Assembly (NCBI GenBank): GCA_014549065.1
Contig: JACDOX010000109.1
Location: 1,234,943-1,298,942, forward strand
From: Cardinalis cardinalis
Lineage: Eukaryota > Chordata > Aves > Passeriformes > Cardinalidae
DNA length: 64,000 bases
Direction: 5' to 3'
This document shows positions 12,201-26,529 of the stretch, one piece after another. The notes under the pieces were generated by a model. It saw only the letters and a list, made by a program, of their open reading frames with translations, did no database searches and was not told the origin of the DNA. Positions within the stretch are counted from its first letter, which is position 1, and each line of letters opens with the position of its first letter. The position numbers and the translations under genes are program-made.

Positions 12201-15200
12201 TTCNTAAACCAAGAGTCACATGTGTGCTACCTCAGCTGTTGCCCAGAGAAGTTGTTCCAGAGGACCTTGGAACAAGCTGGAATATCCACATGAAAAATCA
12301 AGCAAGAATCCTCTTAGTTTAGTCTTACCTTTTCCAAGCCGACATGGAAGTACTTGCAAAGCTCTTCAGTGAATCTTTTCCTGGCAATACTTTTGGGNAT
12401 AATGATTGTGGAATCAGAACCATAAAAGGCATTAAAATACTCTTCCTAAGCACACTTCTCCTGTGCACATCTGTGGAATGTGATTTTGAAATGCCTCAAA
12501 TTCACACTCACACAGAATCTGTCACCGTTCCCTGTGACCTTGATCAGGAGCATTTCTCTTAATGCCTGTTATGCTTCCAGATAAGCAGAGCACCTCCCAT
12601 TGACCCAGGCAGGTCATTATCCTCTTTCCCTTTATCAGGAATCCTTCAGCCAATTAATCACACACTGCTCTGCAATCTTGAGGCTCAATTATGCCTGGAC
12701 GAGTGTTGCTCAGCTGTTCCTGCTGCTACAGATGTGACATATCCTGAGATTAGCTCCGACTCACAGAAGTCCCTGAGCCCGTATCAGGCGCTAAGAAAAG
12801 CAGGGCCGTCTGGGAGGGAGGTGACACCATCTTGGAAGCATTTTATCACAGAGTAAGTGGAGATGTCTAAAAAATCCTGCTTGCCACCACCACATCACAG
12901 CAAGTCCTTCTCACTGGCTGTTGCCTCTCAGCCTGAGACAATTTACCAGTATTTTCTAGATGGAGATGTCAGCAGAGTAATAAACTGTTAGTAGTGCACC
13001 GATGACAGACAGTAGCTAGTTCTCCTTTGGGATAGTAGATAGCTTAACTTGGAATCCCTGTGAGAAACCTATTTTCTCCTCTTTTGTGAAAACCTGTTTT
13101 ATGCACATCAGGTAGCTTCTAGTTTTATTTTTGTTTTCCTGTTGTTACTATTTGCTTGGGATACTCCATTGTGGATGTGTGTGAGTGAAATATTTTGGTG
13201 GCATTTTTGATTAGTCTAAAAATTCTGCCTTAGATTTTTTTGGTTTAGTTGTTGGTTGTTAGGTTTTTTTCAGTAGCTGTGGCTTGACACACTTAATTGT
13301 TTTTAGAGGGCCTGGGTCAGAATACATTATGTAGCCCCCAGAAGTGACTATGGGACACCCACTGAAACTATTAGCAAGATGTGCCTAGTCTTGGCAATGT
13401 GGTTCTGTGTTTGTGAGNTTGTTCTTCGTAACCATTTTCAGCTACACAGAAGCTTAGGCAAACATTTAGTANAGAGGCTTGCAATTTTATAAAGTTATGT
13501 TGTTCTCTTTAAAAAATGGCCTTCTGGTTTCTCTAAGCAGACCTTGTTAAAAAAAATCTGAGTTTTGAATATTTAATTGTGTTTCCTCCTGTTTTTATTT
13601 TTCAAAAGCTCATTTTTTAACAAGATAAGCAGATGTTGAATATGTAGTTGTTTACTGTGGAAAATTATAAACTCTGCAGAATAACTACCCTTTATCACTT
13701 TCAGGCTTCAAATAAATTCACTTAGAAACCCCTATGGANTGAAGGCATTTGCATTTTCCCTGTGGATGGTGCCACAGAGAGTCAGTGAGCAGATAGGATC
13801 TGCTTCTGCACCCTGCCCCTGCCTGGGGGCTCTTTGCACGCTGGTGTGAATGCAGGACACGCAGGCAACTTCAACAGGATTTGGGACTGTGGAAGAACAA
13901 CTGGATTTAGCTGGGGCTGAGGCAGCTGTGAGCACCCAGCAGGGCTGTGTGTGAGCTCACAGGGCTGAGCTGGAAAACTTCTGTCTTAAAACACCCAGNT
14001 ATTCTGCCCCTGGTTTTCTGCAGACAGAGCCATTGCTGTGGCCTCTCACACTGGTGTCTCCATTTGCAGTCTAGGCCAAGCCTGTGTGTGGGTCAGATGT
14101 CACAGCAATATTACACCAGATATTGCAGTCTTTTTTTGTAACAAGGTGACCAGCCAGGGGAAGAGAGACTTGGACTTGCATTGTCCAAGGTTGGCACAGC
14201 TAAAATCCATTTTTAATGGACTTTGTGAGACAGGTTCTCACTGACTGGTGGGTTCAGCTTGTGAGTGAGTCCAGCTCTGTCAAGACACTGAAAAAGGATT
14301 TTTACTACCAAGAGTGCCTTGTGATCTCAGTGTGGGGCTANAGGAGTCTGANTTGGGAGGTCTATTGGTGAAAAAGTTGTTTGCATCTTCTTATCAACAA
14401 GACACAGAAAATGGAGACTGTAAACATGTGNGTGTAAAAAGGATAGTTCACTTGNAACTTGTTGCATCTTATTTTAATTCTCAAAATTATGAGAGAATTA
14501 TGGGCATAGCTGATTCTTCAATAGCAAATANTCCACAACTATCTATTTTTTATGACATAGTTATTTGGATTATAACACTTCTATTATTTTGGCTGTCCAC
14601 ACAGAGGAGAAATAAACTGCCTCTGTTTCTGCAGCTCAGAGCTCTCCAACCATCCCCCTCCCACATTTTAAGATTAATTAAAGGGAACCTTAAACTCCAA
14701 CACAGCTCAAAAAAATCCAACTAGAGGTGGTCTCNTCTTTAAGATGAAAAAGAGGATTAGAACTGGAGGAAACTGAAGTTATTTTGGTGCTTTATAAATA
14801 ATCTTCCAATTTCCTATCACTTGCCTCTTCATCTCTTGTGGGGTTACTGCTAGATTCTGCTACTCTTTTTTTCCAGACTTTCTGCTTTCTGTGGTGATCA
14901 GCCACAGGAGTGGAAAAGAAGCTGGAAAGATGAAAGGAGCTACGGACTCCTAAAGAAGGCATAGGAAATTTCTAGGGATGCAGGTAGGAGCAGGGTGTGC
15001 AGTTCAGCTGGGGAAAAGCTGATTTGCTGTCTAGTCCCCATAGGAACCAGGCAGAGGTAAGAGCCAGAGCANGTAGGACATCTGGCTTCTGATGAGGAAA
15101 GTAAAGGACATAATTTTTGTATCAAATCCTGAAATTTTCAACCTCTTTGCCTAGGAATTAAAATATTTAGCCTGTTATCTGAAAGGGGGTTATGTAGTGT

Positions 15201-16223
15201 TGTTTCTCCAGTGTTGGATCTCTTCTGCTGCATCTGTTGCTCTACNTGGGGTCTTGGCAAAATGAAGAAATGCTGAATAAAGTTTATTTCCTCTGTGGCC
15301 AGATTTTATCAGTGTAAAAGCATGTCCTTTTATTTTATTACCATATGTTCTTAAAGGATCCCTTCCTGCTTGGAAAGAGTTACATNTTTTTCTTGTTTTC
15401 AATGTATTTCACTAGTTTTAAAATGCAACTTTAAAATACAGCTTTACTTATGGTCTTGGCTGTAAAAACACCAACACNATCTACCTTTCACAGGTGGGGA
15501 TGTGGAGGTGCAGAAGTATCAGGAAAACCCCAGGACCATCCTGTAGATGAGGATGCAAACCCCAGGTTCTCTTTATAATCCAAGAAACATCACCTTTTTT
15601 GGGGACACTTAAAATTTCATTGAATTGTCCAAGGAAAATATTTGTGTTCAGACTCCCCTTATCTAACAGGTGTGACTAGATGTGATTTAGCACAGGGTCT
15701 TTACTGAGTTAGGAAAAGAAAGACAAACCANGTGGTATCTGGTATGTAAACTGCAATAAGATGAAAATATTTTATTCAAACATAAGAACAAGACTGAGAG
15801 AATGACCTCAGAATGAGTTACGGTGGCAAAACACTACTGTGAGGTGAGATGAGGTGGGGCCCTAAACTCAGAGTCCTGACTGAAGTGTCTGTCAGTTTAG
15901 GGAAAATTGAATCCTCTAAGTGGTCCTGTAAATACCTGCNCTGTTTTCTTCTGTGAAAACTTCTCATTTCTAAGTCCTGCTTCTCCTTCCCTTTTTTCCC
16001 CTGGAAATATGGTGGGCTCTTGGTTGGTGATTGTACTTTGCCTTTTCCAAGTTCCATGTTTCTGGATGGATGTAGTGTGGATTTCATGAGATTTTTGATT
16101 AAGGCCCTGTGAGCAGATGCCAGCATGTGTGTAAGCACTGCTGTATGCTTTTCTCCTCCTCTCATTTATTACCTTGCAGCATCTGAATACAGAGGAAATT
16201 AGAGATTCAGATTTGTACTTCTC
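3231..16223. other. Non-coding unique sequence
   Basis: About 13 kb without a supportable gene. Open frames reach about 136 codons (14314-14724 plus strand) and contain several ambiguous residues and no domain I recognise. Minor landmarks are a short TA/CA-rich tract near 3.86-3.90 kb and an AT-rich stretch at about 4.2-4.45 kb. I see no intact mobile element, although worn ancient repeats could be hidden below what the eye can detect. Confidence 0.65.
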
Positions 16224-16284
16224 AAAGAAAAAAAAAAGGGGGGGGGGAAATAGTGAAAGAAAAAAGAAAAAGAAAGGGGAAAGG
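16224..16284 (+). repeat. Homopurine low-complexity tract (A10-G9)
   Basis: An almost pure purine run with ten A followed directly by nine G (G run at 16238-16246). After a short TAGT interruption a second A-rich purine stretch runs from 16254. Such tracts are slippage-prone and can form triplex or other non-B DNA. Its length in the assembly may not be exact. Confidence 0.9.
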
Positions 16285-18228
16285 ATCCCACCAAAATTGC
16301 TTTGTGATTCACTGTGGGGTCGNGACCCCGTCCCGCTGAGACTTCTGTTCCAAAGTAGTAACTTGGTAGCTGGAGTTTTTTAAAGTGGTTGTTGATTGGC
16401 TTAGCTGTAAGAAAATCACATTTCCCTGAAACTCTTAGGGATACTTTAAATGGGTGGATTATCCAGCTGCCTGATTAGAAGTTTGGGTTATGTAAACACG
16501 GAGTGTTTAGATTTAGGCTTTTCAGTTGAAGTCCAGGCAGCTGTTTGCACTTAACTCCATCAAGAAGCCCAGTTAATCAAAGAGCAGGAAGGATTTTTTA
16601 CCTTCTTAAACCTGTGTCATTATTTCTGCTGTCCAAACCCTTTGGAGTTAGGCTTGTTGCAATGTAGAACAAGGTCTTTTGGATGTTCTGCTGAGGAAAC
16701 AGGAAAGAATGGATGGGGTTTGGGTTAGTGAGATGTGGTGCCTTGTGGATTTTTCCCTTTTGCTATGACATAATCATTTTTCCATTAGTTGAAGTCAAAC
16801 TTGANTTTTTGAATCTTGGAGAGCCGCTCAGAAGAGAAGGTGGAGGCNGATCCACCTCAAGGCTCTGGCTCTGTCCTACATGTGTAGCAAGTCCAACCAT
16901 GAGGATCTGTGGAACCTGTTTACACTGGATTTATTTTAGGGCATTCTTGACAGTGTGAATAGGTAGCAGCATAAGCAACTAGCTTAACACTTCAGGATCC
17001 AAGCAATGAAAGAGTCTTTGTGTAGCAAAGAAACAGAGCCTTTCTTCTCCAGGAAAAGAAAAAAAAAGGAAATAAGGAAAAAAAATTCTAAAAAGTTTTG
17101 CTTGTTTTTCTGTGTTCTGTTTTTTATACTACCATTTTGGAAATTTAAAGTTTCAGGAGAAGAAAACCCCTGAAAACTCTTTGTAAAGCAGCTTCTCTCA
17201 GCGATTCTCTCTTTACATTCNTCTTCTAATTGTTGCAATTAGAAGTTTATTAATTGTTGATGTCTATTTCTGACATTTTTCTTTATTTTCTAAATCCAGA
17301 GGTAACCAGATGAAATAAGGGAGCACTTCAATGTGCATCTATAGCTTGCATACTTGTGATTAGCTGAAATTAATTTCTGGTTATTTGATATAAGATTTGC
17401 TGCCTTTTCTGTATGCTCACAACTGCACTGTATGCTACCAAAACCTAAATATATAATAGAAATTTTAAAGTACTAAACCAAGTTTGGCAGTGAGAAGCAA
17501 AGCATATTACAATATTTTATTTTTTATAAACCATCTTCNCCAAATCTTTGAAATTGCCAGCAATTATATAGTTCTGACCATTGACAGTATCACCAGGGAG
17601 CTCTGGTNTTGCTGTTAACACACAGATGATGCTCCTGAAGCCATCAAAGGCCCAGCTGTGATCTTTTATTTTTTCACCCAGAGAACTGTGGTTTCATAGG
17701 GCAGGCATTTCCCTGTCAGTTTATTGGATAATAAATCCAAGAGCCATAATTCCAGCCTGAATTAATAATCAGTGTCATATTGTAATTATAGAAAATATAT
17801 TCAAGAATGTTGTTGCTAAATAGTGATTTGCTTTTAATCTATGAAACAAACCTTAATTTATATTTTATAACGTACATATATTTTCCTGTAATTACATCTA
17901 ATGTCTATGATGTTAACAAAAAAAAAGTATGTCAAATAATCCTGAGGAAACCCTACTTTCTGTCACTGTGTGGTGCCTGGGGACACATCTATTCCTGTAA
18001 GAACTGGAATAAAACCCCCACAAACAATAAGCATATGGGAATGCAATAGGCAGCAAAGGACTCTGGTGAAAAATTGGTTTGTCTGTGCTGACATTTCATT
18101 GTGTCATTTAATAATGAGCTATTGATCAATGTTTGCAGACAACTCAAACTGATTAGATGGTCCTGTCAGGAAGACCAGACAGTTGAATGATCTTTATGTT
18201 TTCTTTCACTNGGGGCAAGACTATTTAG
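16285..18228. other. Non-coding unique sequence with A-rich tract
   Basis: I see no gene. A purine-rich, A-dominated tract lies at about 17040-17090, and an AT-rich stretch runs from about 17.3 to 17.9 kb. Open frames are at most about 84 codons and consist largely of low-complexity residues. Confidence 0.65.
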
Positions 18229-18492
18229 AAGGGCCTGGAGTGGCAGGACAAGAGGGAATGGATTGAACAGAATAGATTTCAATTGGATATTAGGGAAATA
18301 ATCTTCCCTGTGAGGGTGGGGAGGCACTGGAACCAGAGATGCTGTGGCTGCCCCCTCCCTGGAAGTGTTCAAGGCCAGGTTGATGTGCCTTGGAGCAGCC
18401 TGGTCTGGTGGGAAGTGTCCCTGCCCGTGGCAGGGGTCTTGGGACAAGATGATCTTTGATNTCCCCTTCCAACCCAAACCATTCTGTGACTC
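18229..18492 (+). mobile_element. CR1 LINE 3' fragment, plus strand
   Basis: The sequence ends with the avian CR1 tail: GGACAAGATGATCTTTGAT, then CCCCTTCCAACCCAAACC, then ATTCTGTGACTC, a worn form of the terminal ATTCTATG octamer. Upstream are the CR1 segments GTGGCAGGACAAGAGGGAATGG, shortened here by indels, TTCCCTGTGAGGGTGG and TCCCTGGAAGTGTTCAAGG. From 18344 one frame reads the ORF2 C-terminal signature PSLEVFKAR. The copy lacks nearly all of the reverse transcriptase region, as usual for 5'-truncated CR1 insertions. A deletion falls in the usual GGAACAGGTTGCCCAGAG region. It is a dead element, and its 5' boundary is uncertain by some tens of bases. Confidence 0.93.
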
Positions 18493-19500
18493 TTATGAGA
18501 CTGCCTGGTGTCTTGGAAATGCTTCCACCTTCTACCCACCAGGCCACTTTATGGCACTATTGCTCCACGTACAAAACATGTCTGAAGCAGCATTAATTTG
18601 GCAGCATGCTAGGATGCACTTTCCAGTTTGTTATAGACTTCAGCCTCCCAGAAATGAGAACTCAGAATTGTCCTTGCATGGCTCCTTTTTGTTGGGAACN
18701 TCTCTCTCTGTTATTTAGCAGCCAGGTGACTCTGATTTCCAAATGCAGGAGATGCCTGGTCACTTGGGTCCCCTGGGTCTTTATTTCCTTTCAGGCTGTG
18801 CTCCTCAGGCTTTAGCTGGAAGTGGGTGGGCTGAGGAATGATCTCAGTGACATTNTCTCCTTTCCCTCCAACTTTTGGGACAGTTGCTTGGCAGCCAGCT
18901 GGTGGGGAATGGTAGCAGGCCAGTCCTCCCTCTCTGCAGTCAGGCTGTGGCCAATAAGTAATGTTATGCTTGCCAAGAAAAGGGCAATAAAATCTCATGC
19001 TTGAGGGCATTAGACAATCATTGCAGAAGTCAAGCTGGAGTCCCTCCCCAGATGTGCTCCAGCAGTACACAGCTACCTCAGTCAGCAGTGCTTGTGAGTG
19101 TCCCATAGAGCNCCTTCTCTGTGCAAGGAAGGATTCCTCACTCAGTCTGTTCTCCATTTCTGCACCCTGCCTCTTNAGGCAGCTGTTCTAGTGCTTACTT
19201 GTGCACAAAAGTGAGGTTGGAAAAGCTGGGGGTTAGTCAGAACCTCACCCTGATGCCAGCTGTGCTGTGGCCGTGTGCTGGTATCCATTTGCCATGGACA
19301 TGTTGGGTTTCCCTCCTTCCCTTGGGACACATGGCTACACTGAAGTGATTTCTGCAAAATTCCTGCTGTTGAGATGCAGCTGCAAGGGAGGAAGTGTGAG
19401 TTTAAACCAGCTGTGTTTTCACCTCTGTTCTAAGCTCTGCTTTACATCCAGGCTTGGTGGAAAAGAAATGTGTGCCAGAGAGAAAGTCTAGACNTTTAAA
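18493..19500. other. Non-coding unique sequence
   Basis: I see no gene or repeat. A 148-codon minus-strand frame at 18711-19157 overlaps several plus-strand frames, contains unknown residues and has no recognisable domain. Confidence 0.6.
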
Positions 19501-19567
19501 TCACCAGCTGGTATAAATGGGCATCTTTCCATTGACTTCAGTGCAGTGACACTGGCCTCTGCCAGCT
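19501..19567. repeat. Worn palindromic MITE-like repeat (TGTAAAT type)
   Basis: The segment has the layout of a palindromic interspersed repeat that I recall from reptile and bird genomes. The left arm CACCAGCTGGTATAAATGG is followed by the centre CCATTGACTTCAGTG, and the right arm ends in CCAGCTC. The arms are now only partly complementary, so the call rests on similarity in layout to the copies near 47.4 and 59.3 kb. It is probably a very old non-autonomous DNA transposon relic. Confidence 0.5.
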
Positions 19568-22500
19568 CACTTGTCTGTGGCGGGTGAGAAATTGGAGAAA
19601 AGCAACTGTGAGTTGTGTTTGTTCATTTGAATTAGCTTAGGAAGTAATGGAGTNTTTTCTTGAGCAACTTGAGTCCAGAAAAGGATTTGAGTGCCCACAG
19701 CCTCTGGTTGGGAGCATGGGCTCCCTGAGAGAACCCTGGGAGCTGGGCAGAGGAAGTGCCCAGCCTGGCCTTTTGCAAAATGCCTCCTTCCATGGGCATT
19801 GGGAGGCAGGAGCCCACAGGGAATAATGTGTTTTAGTGGCCTTTTGATAAAAGAAATGGATGTGAAATGGTGCTTCTCTTTTAGACATGACACTCTGAGG
19901 TCTGGTGACTGCTGTGTTTGCACAGTGAATCAGATTCATNACAGAATTACTGAGCAGTGATGGAATAAAGGAGTAAAGGAGAATCTCTAATTATGATTCA
20001 TTAGGCAAGTATAGAGCAGTCAATGACCCATGGAACTCTTCTGTCTGTGTGTGTGGTGCAGCAGTGTAGTTCAGTGTCCTGAACTCTAATATGGAATACC
20101 AATGTATTAGGTTGGATTGGGTTTCCCCAGTTCTCTTCCTGTAGTAAGAGAACAGCTTTGTGAACTCTGAATTTTCCTCTTCTGAAGGNAGAGGTGCTGC
20201 CATGCCCTGTCTACATGACAGACTGCAGTGGGAATTTGGGAATCAGTTGGAGGTTCTCAACCCTGAGCAGCTGATCTTTGTCTCCTAAACATTGCTGTAT
20301 TTTATTAGCTGATTCACCTGCCACATTCATTGATTTTGCTCATTTTTTGGGATAAGTACCTGTATCAATGATAAAATTGTTTAGACCAATTAGACTAAAA
20401 TAAGTAGTATTATACAAAGATTATGCTTCCTTTGTTTTTACTCTACAAGTATTGAATCCTTATATAGTCCAATACTGAAACACAAGCAGGGAATATACTG
20501 TTGTGAAAGTTTGGTCAGACAAATGTGGCCCAGCATTTTCTTACAGGCATTACCTGTTTCTGTTAAATACCACTCTGGTGTTTCAAACCCAAGAAGTAAA
20601 GGACTGGGGTACTACAAGATGCTCAGCTCCTGAAATCTCCCAGAGTTAAGGTGACCAGGTATTTTCATTATCCAGTTGTTCAACCTGCCTAGTCCTTCCA
20701 GGCTCCTCTCTTTAGCTGTAGAAAAAAAGAAACATGGCTCTGTTTTAAAGTAGTTGTTTTTCAGTAAATTCACCCACACCAGTAAACCTAAGAAAGCTGA
20801 TTCAGTGTCAATGTCCTCCCCATTTTGCCAAGGTACACAGTGCCATGTATTTACTCCTGGGGAGCCTGCTAACAGCAAATAATTCCATCCCCTCATTTTA
20901 GCCATGGCAAGGCTCAGAAGATAACCTGCTCTTAGCAGAGGAGCCATGGGGAGGGAGGTAGCCTGGGATGCTCGGGGTATAAAATGTGTGTGTTAATGCA
21001 GGGGAGCAGCCAGCTCTTTGCACTGCTCACTTACCTTGTGTTTTCAGCACCTCAGCTTGGCCCTGACTGCCTCCAATTCTGACAGCCAATTCCTGACCTT
21101 TCACTCTCTTATTATCACTGCTGGTTTGTGTAAGAAACTCGGTCTCCTTTCTTGTCCAAAAAATTTAAGCAAATACTGTTGTTAGTATGATTGCCTCTGC
21201 AGTATTGGCTTCTAGGAACCAAGAAAAATCTCACATCACCACTGTGTACAGTTACATCATCTCAACATCAGAGCTGCCAACTCTCACTCTTTGCTGGAGA
21301 GTCATTATTTCTGCTTTAAAGAGATGGAGTGACCTCATGAGCTTCTGAAGAAAGCCCACAGCTGCCTGCCTGCCATACCGAAAGAATAAAGTGGTCAGAT
21401 GGGATTTGGGTTGATTAATGCTTCAATAGAGAAGCACCTGTGCTCATGGCAAGAGATCAGGTCCTCTCCACTGGAGCAGATCCTAAATCTGAGCTACTCT
21501 TCTGTGTCCTTTTAAAGCGGTAGGCTGAGAAGGGGAAAGAATAACTGTTGTTCACAGCTAATCTGAAATGTGTTGGGATTTAAAAAACCAGAAACCTGGC
21601 ATCAGTTCAAGCTTCATTTTCAACTGAAACAAATCTAAATGTAATTGAAAACAAGAGCATGCATACAAATTACCAACCTGATTCTTATTTACACTGCAGA
21701 CTCTTTGCACCTCTCCAGCAATGTGAAAGGTCTTGGAGCATGGTTCAGTTATTTTTACACTTCCATGATGGGCCTGTTTATTGACATGGAGCTCAGAAAT
21801 ATTTACAGGAGTGCAGGATTTGCCTTTCAGAGCAGTGGAAAGTCAGCACCGTGTGACTGCTGGGCACTGTGCTTTGACTTATTTAGGGTATCCAGTTGGA
21901 CTGTTGAGGGGAAAATTAGGGTCTGGACAAGGGTTGGTCAGAGGTTCAGTGATGAAATGTGGAGTGCCTCATCAGAAGGTCATTTGTGTGAATCCAGTAG
22001 GCTTTGGTTATTGGCTGGAAGCAAAGTGGCCTTTCAAGCCCAGGTAAAAGCAAATGGTCTCTGGGCTGTGTCCTCGGCCAGATGATCTCATCCCAACTGG
22101 CAGCATTTGACAGCCCCACCCTTGTTTGGTGCTGTAGCTCTCACTGAGGAACCTAAAGGTGCTAGAAGATAGTGAAGTACCCTCGTGTCCTTATGGGAGA
22201 AGAGCTGCAGGTCAAGGTACTCAGCATCCTGAGTGGGACAGTGCATGGAAAAGCTTCCTTTGCTATTGCCTGCTCTATGCCCATTCCAAGGACAAACGGG
22301 CACCACAGGCTCCTGGGTGACTGAATGCTTCTGCTGAAAGCTTTAAATTGGCTTAACTTTTACTAAAGGAATGGTAGAAAATGGAGAGGCAAAATGAGAA
22401 ATGAAGGAGTGGTCAGGGAGAAACACAGTCATCATGAAGCCAGCAGGAAAAGAAGGGATTGATTATGTAGCTGCAAGAGGGCTCTGCCAATGTGCAGTGC

Positions 22501-25500
22501 CAGGGGAAGAACCTGAGCTGGTGACAGCCCTTTCTTGGGACCTGTGTGTAAGGAAGGTGCTTTATGCACGGGGAGTTTCCTTCTCCTCCTGTGCTAGTCC
22601 TGCTCTGCAGCCGACACTGGTTCTGCCGTGGCTCAGGTTCCCTCAGTCAGCTGCCTCCCACTGTCAGGGACACAAACACTTCCTCAGTGTTCTGATTACA
22701 ACAGAAAAAACCAGACCTGCATCTGCCATACATTTCTTTTTTCATGTTTTCTCAGTTGTCATGGACTTTCTCAACACATAAACTCCAGGACTTTAAGGAG
22801 AATTTAACTTTCCAGTTTTAAATGAATGTAGAGAAAACCTGGAAACTACCAGATGTTTTAAAACTTACTCAGAATGAAATATAAAGACACAAAGTCAATG
22901 TCTTAAAAAGTCCTAAGCACTATTTGAGGAATGTTGGAGAGAAAAAAAGATGGAGATGTTCAGATTATTGCCTACACAAAGTACTTGATGTCATTATGCA
23001 ACATCTAACACAGCAGAGCCTTGCTCAAGTGTTTTTTCACATTTTGCTTCACTTTTCTACTGCAGCACCAGTATTTAAACTCATGAAGCACATAGGAGGT
23101 TAAAAGCAAGAACAAGTTCATACCTTCTGGCCAAGACAAGAATGTTTTCAAGCTCTCCCTTCCCCAAAGGAGCCAAACCACTAGCAAATCACAGCTTCAA
23201 AAATGTTTGACTAATGCAACAGTTTTATGAATCAATATTAAAAATAGACCTCAAGAATTTGACTTAAAAAAATTAATCCTGCTGCCCCAAATTTCCTGTC
23301 ACTCATGGATGTTGTATTAAATTTTGATATGAAATGTATTTTCCTGAATTGGAATTTGTCCTTAAATTACTTTTGAACAATGAACTCTTTCAAGAAAAAT
23401 AACTGCTTCCTTATCACAAGAATTAATGCTGTGGTTTTACTAAGTGAGTTTCCATAGCTTATCGAATCCTTTCGTTCCTCTTAGTTGGAGGGGAACTGTA
23501 AAATGTCTATCAGTTAATTCTCTTCAATTTCATTATTTTAAATCAGCTAATATTCCACATTTTGCTTTGTTCAAAGTGGCTACAGGCCACTATTCATTCT
23601 TGTTCTCCCTTGTAATATCTTTAACCCAGAGAAACTCAATCTCTTTTTTTCACTCGTTTTCCAGCTGCTTTGACTATGGAACCGTATTAGCACCAGGCCA
23701 TGTGTACCTCTGTTCTTTTGCAGCCAGTTTGGCTCTGCAGGATCCCAGCGTGATTGTGTTTGCCACTGAAGCACTGCCACCTGTGGGTGAATCCCATCCC
23801 TGATTCCCCACGGCAGGGGGAGCGGGAGGGGAAGATTCTGAGACAGTGATAGAAATGTCTGTTCTGCACCATTTCAAAGCTCAGTCATCCTTACTTGGGA
23901 GTGTCACATTAGTTTTGTGTGCAAAAGGGACATTTCAACCCTTTGGCCCTCAGGCTGATGCTGCATTAGTGCTAATAAGATTAGTTCAAGCTGTAGCTAA
24001 TGAAGGAGTAGTGTAGCAGACTGTCTAGATGGAAGGTGCCACCAGTGGCCTTGAAGGTCAGAGCTCAAGGGCCTTTTCATAGGGACACGGCACGTTACAC
24101 ATGTTCCTGGTGGTGCCTTGCAGCAGACAGAGCTTGGATCTGGGACCTTGTCGCAAGAGCTCCAGGCAATTTCTGCAGTGCTGGTAAGANGAGAAATTCT
24201 GAGCACTTGATCCAAACCCAATGGCGTTCAGCAGAACTTGGAATCTTTTCTTTGGTGAGCTCTGGAAGTTCTCCCAAGCCCTGACTCCCAAATAACACTA
24301 AATTTCCTGAGGTCAAACCAGCCCCAGAGCTTAATCAAATAAACCATTTGATCCCATGAGAAGTCTGGGATTGTGGTGTAAGATGCAGACCTGCCCTGCA
24401 TGGCACTGGTGGTGCTGAAGACATATTCCAGAGCATGGTCCATGTTCACTACTGGATGAAGTGTGAGTGGATTTCAAAGGCTCTTCCTATCAGGATTCAG
24501 AGAGAAGGATGAGCAAGAGATGAGTGTGAAACAGGCAGAGCTTTGATAGACAGGAGACATGAGTGTATAGAGCTCAAGGAACAGCGCTGGTCGTGCTGAG
24601 CCTTGCTTTTAGAGGCACACACTTTCATTTGTGAGGCCACAGTTTCTTGGTGATGAGCAGAATGGTTGATTAGAGGAATATGAAAATCTGGTCATGGGGA
24701 GTCATCTAATTTTGAATATGTCTGTATTTAAATTCTGTGAAATCTTTGGGAGTGTCAATGACTACAAGAAAATCACTATGTGAAGTTTAGGTGAACTGCA
24801 AAATTTCTAGTTGAGGTAATCATTTAAGCACAATGTTATTGCCTTCAGGAACTGCAAGAATATATCCAAAAATAGTTGTTTCTTCTACTGGAGCTAACAG
24901 CAATGAATTGTAGCAACTGTGTCATTATGTATTGTTCATTATTTCTGGGACCCTGAGAAATGCAGGTATGTCATCAGAGTGAATATGTATAGTTCCATAC
25001 AATAATATGTTCTTTGTACTTCCATCTATGGAAAAAAAAAATCTTGGTTTTCCTTAATACTGTTGAAGTATGTGCCTGAATAAGATGTCATTTGTAAAGC
25101 TGAAAGCAGAAATCTACAGCAAGTATTTAAAAAGAAAAATTGGATTTACTAATTTGTATAAAAGGGAAAACCATTAAAAGGGTAGAAAGGATAATGCTCA
25201 GATTATTTTTGAAACANTGCACAACTTGCATAATCCCATTATGAACAGTATACATTTCACAGCCCATCTGGCAGACAATAAACTCGGGGTCTCTGTGGGC
25301 TTGAACCNCTGGGTATTGTACTGCCAAAAGAAAAGCTCTGCACATATGGCATTGGGTGGAAAAGCAGTCACGGCGTGTCTCACCCCAGCATCCATTATGT
25401 TTGTTAGTTTTATGCTTTCTGCAAAATAACGTGTGTTTAGTAACTGCTAAGCAGAACTACGTGAGTACTCAGTACCTGCTGCTGAAGTGGCAGGATCTGC

Positions 25501-26529
25501 CATGCTGGACAGCCACAAAGGCACTGTATAGAACATCAGGCTAATGAATTTTCTCTTCCTGGAGTTGTCTGAGCACTCCTAAAGAGATTTTGCTTGGAAG
25601 AGCCGGTCAGTCAAGGGAAATGTAGAAGCTGGAGTCATCAGAATATGGCTCCTTAAGTTGTGGAATATTTTAATGTCCTTAAAAACACAGGTGCAGTGTT
25701 GCTATTAGATCNCAGTTTAACCATTGGAAGTCTTGTGTATCACATGATTGAATGCTGCCATCTTCCAAGAGCTCAGGGCTGTAACCTCCTGGAAGTTGAG
25801 CATTAGTTCANATCACCTGAGGATGTGATACAAGGTAACTGTCCACACCTGCAGTTGGCTTTCCAAAACATCTGGATCGTGCTGGGAGCAGGCTTTGCTG
25901 CTACTTTCAATGTGAGGAATGGAAGGTGTGGACCTTTCAGGGACCCATTATAGGACAAGGTGTGCCATGTAGTCAGTGCTGGTACCTGTGAGTATCAGCC
26001 TTCATTTCAGACCTTTCTGGAGCCCTATTACTTGTGCCACCAGGTGCCAAGTTCCANCTTCAGTGTGAGCAAAGAGGAAGCATCTGCAAACATGTTATTT
26101 CCACACCTTGGAGAGTTGGAAAATCTGGGGCTTAGCTGAAGAGTCATGAAAGTAGCAGGCAAACTGGGTGTTGCCATGATGGTGGGCTTTTTCCCCCATA
26201 TCTTGACTCATTCAACTCCTGGGGGTGTGTGACAACCAGCAGAACAGACAGTGCCAAACAAAAACACATTTCTACACTATGCTGCCTTAACATTATGATT
26301 AACATTGCCTGTTGTGGCATCACTGCAGTANGATCAGATTACTTGGTTTTACCAATTCCATACTTGTATTCATAGTGGAAAAAGTGAATTTGAAGTGGTT
26401 TAAAACCCCCTGTCTTTTGCTCCCTTCTGATTTCATTCTCTTTAAATATTTATGAATGCTGCAGCCCCACAGTGGCTGAGCCTTCATGATTGCAGCACTG
26501 TGGCATTCCTCTGCGGCAGAGAATTACCA
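19568..26529. other. Non-coding unique sequence
   Basis: About 7 kb with no supportable gene. Open frames reach 146 codons (21645-22085 plus strand) but none has a recognisable domain, and several are contradicted by frames of similar length in other phases. The block 22.8-25.2 kb is AT-rich. I see no identifiable repeat. Confidence 0.6.
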
